Assembly (NCBI GenBank): GCA_021399435.1
Contig: JAJTUP010000011.1
Span: 558,001-622,000, forward strand
DNA length: 64,000 bases
Source: Diaporthe sp. PMI_573
Taxonomy: Eukaryota > Ascomycota > Sordariomycetes > Diaporthales > Diaporthaceae
Reading direction: 5' to 3'
The translations under genes were made by a program, and so were the position numbers. Below are positions 24,170 through 34,834 of this stretch, piece after piece; position 1 is the stretch's first letter, and every line of letters starts with the position of its first letter. The notes under the pieces are model-generated. The model was not told the DNA's origin. It saw only the letters and a program-made list of their open reading frames with translations, and ran no database searches.

Positions 24170-24721
24170 ATGTCTTCCCCGTGAGTACCGCCATGGATGT
24201 ACTGTTTCTGGTTCAAGACATCGCCTCTGTCTAACCTACATCGCTCTACAGAACAAAGCCCACACCTTCTGCTCCCACGGCTCCTTCACCGAGCGCCTCC
24301 TCGGGTGCCGGTGCCCTTAACAACGTCCCGCGCTTTGGTGGACAACATGATGACAGGGAAAGGGACAACAAGATCACTGGTCACCATCATCTTCCCATGC
24401 CAGGCCTCAGCGGTAACCCAAACGGGGCAGTGGGTAAGCATCCTCGACGCGGACCTTTAGCAACAACCTGAGCTCCCGCTTCACCCAGTCCTTGAAACGC
24501 CAGACCTTTTACTGATGTGTCATCTAGGCAATTTACTTCGTGGGGCAGTGGATTCCAAGGGGGATTTGAAAGATGCCGCCCTTCAGGTTGGAATCAAATT
24601 GGACTTGGTAGGTTGGCTGGTCTTGTTAGAGTTTGACTCGGGATACTGACGAACCATTTAGGAAGCAGAGGTCCACCTTACCGCGCGTGTCCGCGGTGAT
24701 ATCATTGTTGGGCTTTATTAA
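24170..24721 (+). CDS. Small conserved fungal protein (110 aa, four exons)
   Basis: Exons 24170-24180 (11 nt coding), 24252-24433, 24528-24607 and 24662-24721 sum to 333 nt. The product begins MSSPTKPTPSAPTAPSPS, is Ser/Pro/Gly-rich and then His-rich (DNKITGHHHLPMPG). It ends in an amphipathic beta-type tail, VGIKLDLEAEVHLTARVRGD. That tail looks like a small conserved fungal family of unknown role. All three introns have gtgag/gtaag/gtagg donors and pyrimidine-rich acceptors. Every join keeps phase and the frame closes with TAA. No exon alone is long enough to attract attention, so the gene is easy to miss. Confidence 0.7.
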
Positions 24722-25025
24722 AGGCTCACGGTCGGATTCCTTCGACCTCCCTGGCGATGGTCATGCTAAGATTGGAACTAGTTTGCAGGGTGTGGTCATC
24801 GGTCTGGGAGAAGTTGCAGTTGCTTTCCTGTCACTCACTCTTGATTTTTGCATACATGGTCCTCGAGGTTTCGCAGTTGGAGCTATCACGCTAAGAGTAG
24901 CCACACTCATTTAAACTAATAATATTAACTCTATTCCCGTTGGTCCGCGGAAATCGGAAACGTAGAGTACCTTTGTTCTGATGATCAAGACGTGTTTCCG
25001 AGTGACAGTCTCTGATAGAATCTTA

Positions 25026-25045
25026 CTTTTTTTTTGGGGGGGGGT
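25026..25045. repeat. Poly-T/poly-G homopolymer junction
   Basis: About nine T followed by nine or ten G. Simple sequence. Confidence 0.65.
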
Positions 25046-25993
25046 TGGAATGAAATAATTTACAAGAGGCGTTTCTTAATGTATAGGTATCGAAAACTGT
25101 ACGAATTACCTTCATGAGACGTGTCGTTTTCAACGCTGACAACTACCCGAGACCAACTCAAACATCCACAAACGCCACAAACGCCACCACGCAGCCGCGT
25201 GATGAAAAGCCGTCCCCAAACTGGAATCATGTGTGAGCCAGTGCTTTCCAAATTCAATAGCTCACATAACCGTACCTGAAGTATCCGTGCAAATTCAAGC
25301 CGCCCTACCGGTAGTAGGAGACTAGACATTTCACACGTGCCTTTAAATTGGCGGAAAGGAATCCCGAATCAGGGGTAAAATCTCATTCTACTGCGCTTAC
25401 CGAATTTTAACTTTAGAAACGTCAGCGCTCAGCTCGAGAGAGTGTGATGCAGCAGAGGATTGTGCGAAGGAAAATTAGGGAGGTCTGGGCCACACCCGCC
25501 GCCGCAGGGTGGCACAGCAGCTGAATCACCCGCCAGGACTGGAAGAAAATTCTCTTAGATCGGAATGCTTTGACTCTTGGCTTAATTTGCCTCGCTCTGG
25601 TTGGTGTCCGCATCCTTTCAGGTCGTACGGCGCCCTCTTGGCTTCCGGCGCCACGATAAAATACCTGAACAAAACATGCCTTCCAGCCTGTGCGGCGTTT
25701 ACTTGCTAATGATACGTGACAGTCCTGCCAAGATTGTCATCTCAAAATTAGTTCCGGCGGTTCGGGCCACTATTGGAGACTAAAAAGTGACGGCTGTTTC
25801 GTTTTGCCAGTAGAGTTGGGGAAGATTTCCCCATTGGACGGCGGCAAAAAGCGCGTCTAAGGGGCACGCACGGGTAGATCCTTAATTGAAACGGACTAGC
25901 CTTTTCGTCACGGCACCCTGCATATTTTCAGCACAAAGTCCTTTCTGTGGCTTACCCTCGAGCTGGACGCGAAGGAGCCGGAAGGGGAACCCA

Positions 25994-26000
25994 TATATAT
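25994..26000 (+). promoter_or_regulatory. TATA-like element before GH114 gene
   Basis: TATATAT, 119 bp upstream of the start codon; compatible with a core promoter and a short 5' UTR. Confidence 0.3.
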
Positions 26001-26118
26001 CATGAAAAGCGTCCACCGAAAGACGGGAGCATCATTCTGTTCGCCAGGTGTCGCTTCACGCCAACACGCTCCTTTCTTGTCATTCCTTTCAGTCGCTCCT
26101 TAGACACCAAGCATCAGG

Positions 26119-27511
26119 ATGCCTTCATTCGCAGCAACTGTGTTGTTCCTCCCCCTTCTCGGGCTTTGCAGTGCTATATGCCTCCCCCACGCCGTGCCAC
26201 AAGTCTCAAGTTCTCCTTCAGCCGCCAATGCGGCTCCATCAACTTCTCCGATCGCCAACCAGGGTGCAGCAGCGCCCCCTGCAGGCCAAAACGCCACATC
26301 AGGAAGCAAGATCCCGGATGCATTTAAGCCTGGAGTCAAGTGGCAGATAGAAATTCAGAATCCGGTCGATCCTCAAGCCGGCCTGCAGCCGCCTGATGCC
26401 AAGGTCATTGACGTCGATCTGTTTCACGCGAGCAAAGACCCTACCTTGATACCGACGCTTCATGTACGAGTCATCCAATCTCAGATGGCTGTTCTTCTGC
26501 GAAGTGCCCGGGGAAAAGTGTGTTCTGACAGACAGTAGGAAGCCGGGGCAACGGTCTTGTGCTATTTCAACTTGGGAGCAGTTCAGGTTAGTAAGCGGTC
26601 AGAGCTTGTGAAACTGATCCTCTGCTAACGCAGTTCCTTGTGAAGACGACGGACTGCGACTGGTCAAGCTGGGAAAGCGATGGGCTCATGAAGACAAGCC
26701 AAACCGTCGAGAACTACGTCCAGGAAAAATACGTCGATGTCACAGATGCGAGCGTCCTGGGGCTCCACAAGGCCCGCATCGATCTGGCGCATGAAATCGG
26801 TTGCGATGGCCTGGACCCCGACAACATCGATACATTTGTTTGTCCATCCGAGCGCCTTTTGTATGATGGAGCTGACTCGTGAATTAGGAGCTGTCGCCGG
26901 ACGAGTCCATCGGCAAGCAGATTACAGAAGACGACATGGTCAGCTTCCTCACAGCTCTTGCGGAATACGCCCACTCCAAGACAACAGCACTCGGTCACTC
27001 CCTCATGATTGGGCAAAAGAATGCGTACAGTATCACAGAGCGCGTCCACGAATTCATGGACTTTGCAATTTCCGAGAACTGTGTCGGATCTGTGAATGTC
27101 GGCTCCAACCGCGGCGCACCTGACGAGTTCTGTACCGTCTTCCAAAAGTGTAAGTTTTCTTCTCCTCATATTCTATTCTGAGCACTAATCCTTGGCCATA
27201 AAGACTACGCCGATAATGGCAAGCCGGCCTTTGACATCGAGTATCCTTCCAGCCTGGCAGCCGGCGGTGGCAGCAAGAAGCGTCAGGACGAGAGCACAAC
27301 TGATGGATCTGAGGGTGGATGCGCCGCCGCAACCAGTGAAGCTGATATCACTGCCTACTGTACTTCGCAAGCAAGCAGTACTGGAATCAGCCGGATCTTG
27401 AAACTCGACACCGATGAATACGGTCTGAACGGTTGCACGCAGTATTGCGACGAGACTGCTTCATTTGTCATGGCAACGTATCCGTCAAACGACACCAACT
27501 CCTGCGGTTGA
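26119..27511 (+). CDS. Secreted GH114 family glycosidase (endo-alpha-1,4-polygalactosaminidase-like)
   Basis: Exons 26119-26463, 26539-26586, 26634-26837, 26888-27149 and 27204-27511 give 388 residues. A signal peptide (MPSFAATVLFLPLLGLCSA) leads into a Ser/Pro/Ala linker. The (beta/alpha)8 GH114 domain shows KWQIEIQNPVD, DAKVIDVDLFHAS, ATVLCYFNLGAVQ, CDGLDPDNIDTF, GHSLMIGQKNAYS and a C-terminal FDIEYPSSL. The Asp-rich DPDNID block carries the likely active-site acid. GH114 enzymes cleave alpha-1,4-galactosaminogalactan, a fungal exopolysaccharide. The C-terminal extension has several Cys residues and may be a second module. Here the gene stands alone with no visible galactosaminogalactan biosynthesis neighbours. 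The third donor (gtttgt) is weak; the others are ordinary. Confidence 0.8.
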
Positions 27512-28007
27512 TCGATCTGGTGTCATCCGCACCAGCACAGGAGGTGGGGAGGAAGGGGCTATCAAACAGACTGCACCAGGTGCTTCAGTCCGCCCCAATT
27601 ATGATTTCGCTTCTCCGAGTACATGGTTCCCAGACGGCGTGTTGGGAGACAGCTTGTACAATCCTTGTTGCCCAAGCGTTTTTTACCACCAAAATAAAAT
27701 CAGATTTCGATGATTATTTTCGAGCCGGCTGCCAAGACAGCATACAAGTGCTATAGATAAAAAAAACAATCGGAACCAACGAAGATATTCCAGTCAAATC
27801 CGTGATGCGCAGAGACCCAGTGTGTATAAACTTGCGTCACCAATGTGTGCGTAGTAGCATGGCTTGGGAAAGCCGGATTACAGGCTCGTACCGGAGGTAC
27901 CTCCCCCGGTTATCATTTGCCCAGATGATTGCCTCTCTCACAAATTTGACCAGTGGCCAGCGTTTGAAACCCTTACGTACACTACCACAAGTCCAGAATT
28001 AAATTGC
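27512..28007. other. Convergent 3' region
   Basis: Lies between the convergent ends of the GH114 gene and the small secreted protein. Nothing recognised. Confidence 0.4.
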
Positions 28008-28646
28008 TCAGGGAGCGTCAATACTGGTACTGGGTAACCCCTCAGACAGTCCAACCGTCTCATCGGCGTGGCAAGATCCCGTGTGCAGAACCTTATGTCT
28101 TGGAATTTCCCCATGCTTCGTCCGAATCTGGAGAAATGTCACATCCGTGATATACCAGGAATCATGGCCAAGTTGGCTGATATCCGCGGTGTCAGCTGCA
28201 AACAATAGGCCGAATTCCGATCCGGCCGAGAAGAGATACCCTGGATATTGGTCTCCATCGGGGACGGTAATCAGTGCAGCTCCAGAGGTGATCACAACCC
28301 ACCTGCATAAAAGTCAGATTATATGAAGAGTGACGGGGATAGAGACCCTTTGATTGAGCGAGTTCAAAGGTACTTACTGAGGCTGTGGGGCCACATGAAA
28401 TCCGCCATGTAGCCCAGCAGGCCCGATCGACACTGAGAAGCTGTCCGCTTCGCCCAAAGATGCTATTGCCGTTCCAGCCGTTCCTTTAACGACTGCGGCG
28501 GAAAACGGGGAGTCTTCAAGCTGCCAACATTCGAATCTTGAATTGTTGTTATGTGCTCCGATAGCAGTGACATTCAGCTGGGACTGCGGAATCATTGCGT
28601 GGGCTGAAACCAAGAATGCCAGGTGAGCAAGATATTGTAGGTACAT
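28008..28646 (-). CDS. Small secreted protein, cupin-like
   Basis: Exons 28646-28378 and 28302-28008 give 187 residues. MYLQYLAHLAFLVSAHAMIP is a signal peptide. The mature part has NNNSRFECWQLEDSPF, then after the intron WVVITSGAALITVPDG and FGLLFAADTADISQLGH, a beta-rich pattern. Fungal secreted proteins with this WVV..SG..ITLP / FAADTAD layout are common and I believe cupin-like. Metal-binding residues cannot be confirmed by eye. The function is unknown; it could act in the cell wall or on the host or substrate surface. The start was chosen as the ATG that opens the signal peptide; an in-frame upstream ATG would bury it. Confidence 0.68.
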
Positions 28647-29262
28647 CGCGCCTGATACCTCCAATCGCCGGTGACTTCTCAACACAATGAGCTTTCGTAT
28701 ATCTGGATCAAGCACAGCGCGGGGTGGCAAGAATGATATAGAGCTGATGCCGCACCACATTGCAGCCGGTCTTGTCTTATTACCGCCATATACAGCTTTG
28801 CTACAAAGGACTCAGAAAATTTAAAAGACTGCATGCCATGCTGACGCTTTTGTCTTTAACACATACTAAGGCACTGTACTTGCGAAGACGGTATCGAGCT
28901 TTGCTTTGTTCCTCATTTTCGGCTATGTACTTCTGGTATCGGCTAGGGAGAAACTATTGAGGCACGGGAAATGTGCGCATCATATGTTTCTTTGAAGATG
29001 GACTTCTGTGAATTTTCTCGAGAATGATACTCTTGCGTTCTCTTGCTTCAGCGCTAAGGCAGAGCACTTCGTGTAAGACAGGTACATGTTGTGAGGACCT
29101 CTGTGCCAACTCACCCCGAGCTCTCGTGGCTGAGAACTAAATGCACATATTCCCTAGTAAACACGCCAGATTAGATTCTATGTGGCCGCATGCGATAAAA
29201 TCAAAAATCCAGTCAAACGGTGTAAACTACAGGGGCAAACATACTTGGACAAAAATGAAAAA
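28647..29262. other. Intergenic region
   Basis: AT-rich; no gene recognised. It ends at the tRNA-Arg terminator (T-runs on the minus strand at 29251-29261). Confidence 0.4.
29251..29261 (-). terminator. RNA polymerase III T-run terminator
   Basis: Two T-runs (TTTTTC and ATTTTT on the minus strand) immediately downstream of the tRNA-Arg 3' end. Confidence 0.6.
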
Positions 29263-29362
29263 TGATCTGTGCAGGGGTCGAACCTGCAATCTCCTGATTG
29301 CGAATTGCTTGTGAACTGCTCACAAGTCGTAGTCAGACGCCTTGCCATTGGGCCAACAGACC
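29263..29362 (-). tRNA. tRNA-Arg(ACG) with 28-nt intron
   Basis: The minus strand folds as a cloverleaf. The acceptor GGTCTGT pairs with ACAGATC (one G-U). The D arm is GGCCCAATGGCAAGGC. The anticodon stem TCTGA pairs with TCAGG (one wobble). The loop CTACGA..A places ACG at 34-36, i.e. arginine CGN codons. The T arm is GCAGG-TTCGACC-CCTGC. An intron lies one base 3' of the anticodon, the canonical position for tRNA splicing. The intron itself forms a 7-bp hairpin (CTTGTGA/TCACAAG). After removal the body is 72 nt. Typing by structure and anticodon is strong; expression is not tested. Confidence 0.9.
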
Positions 29363-29925
29363 TTGATGGATGGCCAGTGAAATTGTAACTTGATCACTCA
29401 TGCGCGGTACTGCACAGGATTCGCAACTTGGAAGCTCAGAGGCTCTGGGCATATTTTCTAACGAACGAACTCAGCTCCAGGCTTCATTGGGGTTATCATT
29501 ACTTCCAAGTGACGAGTTCTTACAACATATCTAGTTAAACTTCAAATCGCCGTGCGATGGCTTACTAGATTGTTATTAAAATAGCTGGGAAAGAAACATT
29601 AGAATGGAATAGCATCAGCAGGGGTACAACCTATACGCCAAACACAGCTCGCTTTGGAGGTGGTATTATTGTGTTAAGATTAAATAAGCTTTCAACTTGA
29701 AGTGAATTTGATGAAACCTGACAATGGAGGAGAACTCAATCCATCGTGATCTCCCTCAAAGATGTGCTGCTCCAAATTCTGTTTTTCATCTCTGTCCGTA
29801 TTAAATAGTAATATTAGAGTGGGAAGTCAAACATGGTCAGCCGAGTGCCAATCTTTGAATACAATAGTGAATAAAAGCTTCCTTTCATACCAAATCACTC
29901 ATGTCCGACATCTGGGCACTCCAAT
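29363..29925. other. Intergenic, AT-rich
   Basis: No gene recognised between the tRNA and the 3' end of the disrupted glycoprotein gene. Confidence 0.4.
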
Positions 29926-32908
29926 TTAGAATTTGCTGTAGCCGTTGGCATCAGCAAGAAGACCACATTGCTTAACACGACCGCCAGTCACGGACTTGAT
30001 CATGTCTGCGTCATTGCTCTCGAGCTTTTTCAAGCCTACTTCCACGTTGTTCGCCGCAACGAGGAAAACCTTAGGGTACTTTTTGTCATATACACACGTG
30101 GCAAGATGGAAGACATTTGTCGCGGTGTCACGAGCTACTTGGATGCCTAGGCTGTCCCCGCCGTCAGGGTTTTGAGAAGGATCAATGGCCCTGAGAAGCG
30201 TGTATCGTCAGATCTCGTTATACATCGCCGATAACAAGACTAGGTGGTTCACTTACATAACCCTTGCAGTCTGAGGAATGGCACTGGCCGGCGAGAACCG
30301 AAGACGGCTCACGCCGAACTTGGAAAGAGTGTCTGTGTAGCCATGCAAGATGCGAGACTTGGAGTCCGCCACGATAGTTGTGCCAAGAGCTTGGAATTGG
30401 GAGCTTGTAACCTGGGTGTCGTCGCCCAAAGCGTCCGTGGCATCGTTCGACGAGATTGAATAAACGTTGCCGTCTTCACCCGCATGCAGATCGAAGTTTC
30501 CATCTATAGATTGCATAATCGACACCGTTGTTTCAGTGCTGTTCGCAGCCAATCCTGGCCGCGCAAGGAGAGCTCGTCGAATAGGGGTTCTATACCGTGT
30601 CAGTAGTGCCCGAGCCAGAAGGAGTGTCTAAACTTACCCTAAACAACGCAGATAGGATCGGTCGTGTAATCTAAGAGTGTTTTCGTCGAGACACCAAAAA
30701 TGTCGACATAAAGTTGGTTTCTAAACGTTCCCTCGAAGAGAACGCCTTTGCATCCGTTGGTGAAGGAGCCCGTAAGTTGGCCATTGCTCGAGCCAGCTTC
30801 CCCTGCAACGTTGGCCGTCGTAGTAATGCTGGGCTGGTCGACAAGAGCGAGAGATCTGCTGAATCATCCCTGGAGGAGACCGAAGGTAAACTCCAGTGCA
30901 ACTTTCACGTAGGGCGTCACACTCGCGGCGACAGACCCCTCTGCCTGGAAGGCAGGGGTAACGTCTGGTTTGAATCCATCAATCTTCGTATTACCAGAGT
31001 TGATGATGTCAACGGTTGCACTAATGGCGGGCCAGTCGAGGGTGACACCTGCGAGAAGGCTTCCACTGGCCTCGAAGCCGAGATTGGCACCGGCGGATAG
31101 CTTGACAGCTGGGCCAATTGTGAGGACTCCTCCAAGAACGAGGTCGCTCAATGCCGCTTGCGCGATCACTTGCTCCGTGAGATCAAAGTTATTCACGATG
31201 CTCGCGACTACACCTAGTTGGGCGACACCGTGAAGATTGCCATTTGCTGAAATGGCACCGGAGGTAAAGCCGTTGGCGATTGAGAAAGAGACGGAGCCCG
31301 ACAACATGACCTGGCCGTTTGCACCACAACCAACACAGTAAGCACTCACAGAATCCCCTTCATACAGCTTGTAAGCTCTGCCCCATTTGGTATCTGTGTT
31401 GGATGGGTAGTAATCCAGATTGTATTGTCCGCTTAATGTTTTGTCGATGCTTGTGAATCGAGACACGGCATTAAGGGCTTTCAAAGCCTCTCCTTCGAGG
31501 CGGTCTTTCGCGTCCTTGAAGAACATGACAATTTTGGTCAATGCTTCTTTAGCCTTATCTTCTGCCGCTCGTGCGGTCTGTGTTGGCAACTGTCAGCGTC
31601 TCGCCTCTGATTGAATTCATCAGCACTTGCATTTTTTATTTTGTCGCCAACCTTTCTGAAAAAGTCACCGATTCCACGTTTCTCGATGTCGATTTCAGTG
31701 ACACGGTTCGCGGCTCTTCTATGACTACTGGTCGAGGTTGCTGGACTTGGGAAGAACTGGGCGTCGAAATCAGGGTCATCGACGCTCACAAGTCCGATCT
31801 GGTTATCAAGCTCTTCATCGAAGCTGTCAAAGCCAGATGGTAGGGAGGCCCCGTCGCCCCCTCCGCCGCCTCCTCCACCACCAAGGTTACCACCCGCGGC
31901 ACCATCGGTCGTGTTGTTGCCAGCTCCAGGAATGATAGTGAAACCACCAGTGTCATTTGTAGGGTTGAAAATGCCGATGTCAACAGTGACAATTGTCTCT
32001 CTCCCAACAGCACCCTCGAAATCAGTGATATAGATCACGGCTGTGATGGTGCTAGAGCCGTCGCCAGTAACACTAGTGACGACCAGATAATCTTATTCCC
32101 CTACCGCATAGCCAAGACCACAGCCCTCGCCGTAGGCAACCAAAATGAATGTACCGGCTTTGTTCCAGTTCGCCAGCGCTATATCATAAGCATATTGGTT
32201 GCCAAATTGGATTTGAGCCGAGTTGGAGGTGCAAGTGACCCCCTGGATGGCCGAGGAGACCTGCAGCTGAACAGCAGGATAGACCATCTGTGGGACTTTC
32301 ACAGTAGCAACAGTTCCAATACCAGATCCAATGCCTTGTTGAGTATAATAAAAGTCTTGCTTTGGGTTCAACGAAAGATGGTCCAAAGAAGATCGGTCCA
32401 GAGCAGGGTCGCAGGCTGGGATGAGGATAGTAGGTTGTGAGACTGGTGGCGAAAGTTGGTTTGCAGGAGGAGAACTTGCAGGACTGCCACCCGGAGCGCC
32501 TCCCGTAGAGTCACCCGCGGAGCCACCGCCTACAGTGACTCCTGGGCTGACTACCAAATTGGGCCGGGGAGGCCCTTGAGCTGAAGCTCCCGGTCCAAAC
32601 TCGAGGCGATGAGGGCTGGAGGTATCACTCCCAGAGCACGCCGCAGTTTCAGCGATTTCGTTAATGACTATGTGGTGACTCCCGTAGATATTTATAACAA
32701 TATCATTTTCGTCTTGTCCTATGGTGGTCGCGATCGGAGAGGCGATGGCATGGCCTAGGAAGAGGGCTGAAAGAGAGAGATTTCAAGGACCGCATCTTCA
32801 AGGGTGGGCATCAATCAGTGAATGTGGGAGAAAGGGGAGAAAATGAGCGTAACGAGTGAGAATTGAGCCAATCAATGGTTTCTGAGAGACCAATGTCTCC
32901 CTTGGCAT
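29926..32908 (-). pseudogene. Large secreted glycoprotein-like gene with three in-frame stops (probable pseudogene)
   Basis: The reading frame can be followed on the minus strand through roughly six exons. A tentative leader is 32908-32854; then 32766 downward; later introns lie near 31600 and 30637 and at 30256-30191. The last exon ends at 29926. Family-like blocks occur along the whole length. An N-terminal domain ends ILVAYGEGCG. It is followed by a Gly-rich linker and a KRGIGDFF block. A repetitive beta domain contains CVGCGANGQVMLSGSVSF, NLHGVAQLGVVASI, SLALVDQPSITTTANV. A C-terminal domain has GNFDLHAGEDGNVYSIS and KFGVSRLRF. This resembles fungal secreted DUF7029/DUF7223-type proteins (named from memory). 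Coding continues in frame straight through TAA (32093-32095) and TGA (30864-30866). A TAG at 30639-30641 sits at a donor site. Alternative splicing cannot remove the first two without losing conserved blocks. The start and one intron are uncertain. It may be a decayed copy, or the assembly may be wrong. Confidence 0.6.
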
Positions 32909-34127
32909 TTGCTAAACGTGACTATACTTCAGTGCATCGCAATGTTCTTATACTTCTCGCTCTAACTGGAATCAATGTGTCAATTCACCGACCCCGCAAC
33001 TGCGAGCTCAACAGAAATCAAAGAAGCATTTCCTTGACAACGCGGTTCAATTGAGATCTCCTTGACCTCGTCTACCGTCGCGTAAGCGCGGACTGTGTGG
33101 CCACAAGTGTTGATTCAAGGTAGGACAAGGTTCAAGTTGCCTGATTTGTTGGACTTAAGACATAGGTCGGCATAGTTCGCAAGGATGAGACTAAACAGAG
33201 ACATACCAGGAACAGGCCTGGCCCAGCCGATCAAAATACATATTATGTCGACCCGTAAGAATGCAATGTAAGACCTGGAGTCGAAGTCAGCCAGCAACCT
33301 TTGTGACTGCCAGACAAGGTACAGAACCTCTATCCTACAGATTCGCGGCCTGATAATATGTATACATGTAGGCAAAGCGACTTACTATGGGACACTCCTG
33401 ATCACAGTAGCCACCCCCCGTAAAACGGGAGATAGGCTAGTATACACCTCTCAGTAGTTTCTCTACAAAGTACCACTCGAGATTTTCCAGGCTATAAAAG
33501 CTAAGTCCGCAAGATAAGGCTCATTGACAGTCCCTCCCCGAATTAGTGTGGTCTGGATGCCAAGATGTGTAGAGGTTTGGGTTAAAATTTACAGCAACGC
33601 CATTATGGCTTCTTCGTCCGTGCAGGCGGAATGCGGTCGAACCATCCAGACGGTGCATTCCCCCTTCCGATGAGGGCTCCTTCCTGGCCGTAAGATCCAT
33701 CATATTCATGGTTCAAAAGATAGAAATATGGGAATTGGAAATCAGCAGAGCTTGATGGAATGTGGCAGGATACGGGCGGAACCGGCTATCACGAGATTTA
33801 TGGTGTTTGGGTTGAGCTATTATTGGATTGTAGTTGACGCAAAGTCCGGGCTGAAATAATTTGGATCATGAAGACGTAAAAGGGCCCCGAGGGTCTGGAG
33901 TTGATATCTGCCGACAAGAGATTCAGACAGAACCTGACCGCCAAAACAAGGTAGGAAGGAAAGTCCACCCGTGAATGAAAGCCCAATGTGTGAAGGACGA
34001 CCGGAATGGCCTTAATATACCAAGATAGTAGTCACATGTAAGCTATGCATGGAATTTTACTATGAATCTAGATATCTCTGTTGGTATAGTCTAGAATCCC
34101 CATCAACTTCACCCCATTCTTTTGTCA
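32909..34127. other. Gene-poor AT-rich region
   Basis: Only ORFs below 90 aa; none shows recognisable family motifs. Confidence 0.4.
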
Positions 34128-34834
34128 ATGTTCTTCTCTAGAGACAGCCTCGAGTGTATGAATTTGCCAGTCTCTCCCGTCTGCAGACATGCTTTCCAAA
34201 TCTTTGAAGAAATGCCTCTTACTTTCACTAATTGTCCAGTTGAATTCCAGACCAGTTCAACTTTGTTTAAGCAATACGCGTTCCACGGCACAGTTTGGGA
34301 ACCACAACCGGACGGCCTCTATATCACAAAACAAGGCTGCAACAATGTATGCGGCATCAACCCGGAGCTCTACGATTGGAATGATTCTTCTCAGGCCATC
34401 ACAAAATGGGTGCTCCCAATGCTTGGAATGTTCCTCTTGGCTCCGTTCGTTTCCAACGAGTTCCGCAACATTTTGAGGGCAACCTTACGATGGACCGGGT
34501 AGCCAATAATGTCTCTCAAGCGGGTATTTTGTAGTCTCGAACTGAAATCCAACTGCTGCAGATGGCTTGACATGTCCAAGACTACCCAGCACAGGACAGC
34601 AGGTTCAGGAAGATGCGGGATTCTCTGCATCTTCTTTCCCTTCTGAATCAGTACACCTTCGATGGCAAGACCGAAGAAGACATGCGAATCCTGCGTATTG
34701 CGTTTTTCTCCGATATCCCTTCCCCACATCATGACAAGAGTCTAGCCATTATGCGATTTGAGCTGGCAAAGGTTTTACGCGACACCAGACAGTCAACGCT
34801 GTTTTCGCGGAGCAGCAACCTCTATCGTTGCTGA
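34128..34834 (+). pseudogene. Degraded fragment of a large fungal membrane protein
   Basis: The first open segment from 34128 has VCRHAFQIFEEMP, YAFHGTVWEPQPDGLYITKQ, GCNNVCGINPELYDW and WVLPMLGMFLLAPFVSNEF, the signature run of a large, polytopic, uncharacterised fungal protein. It hits TAG at 34500-34502. Homologous sequence then continues with PIMSLKRVF, and after a frame change reads MRDSLHLLSLLNQYTFDG and SLAIMRFELAKVLRDTRQST to a stop at 34834. Members of this family are normally much longer (several hundred residues with several membrane segments). The 5' and 3' parts are missing here. I call it a decayed copy. Family identity comes from recall of the pattern, not a search. Confidence 0.6.

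Larger units (their letters stand above)
24722..26118. other. Intergenic region
   Basis: Contains a T-run joined to a G-run (about 25026-25045). A TATATAT lies at 25994-26000, 119 bp before the GH114 ATG. No gene recognised. Confidence 0.4.

Noticed and set aside
32060..32110. A mini-intron (gtagggg...actag) removing the TAA of the glycoprotein gene
   Set aside because: It would be 32 nt and shift the frame; longer versions delete the conserved YGEGCG block.
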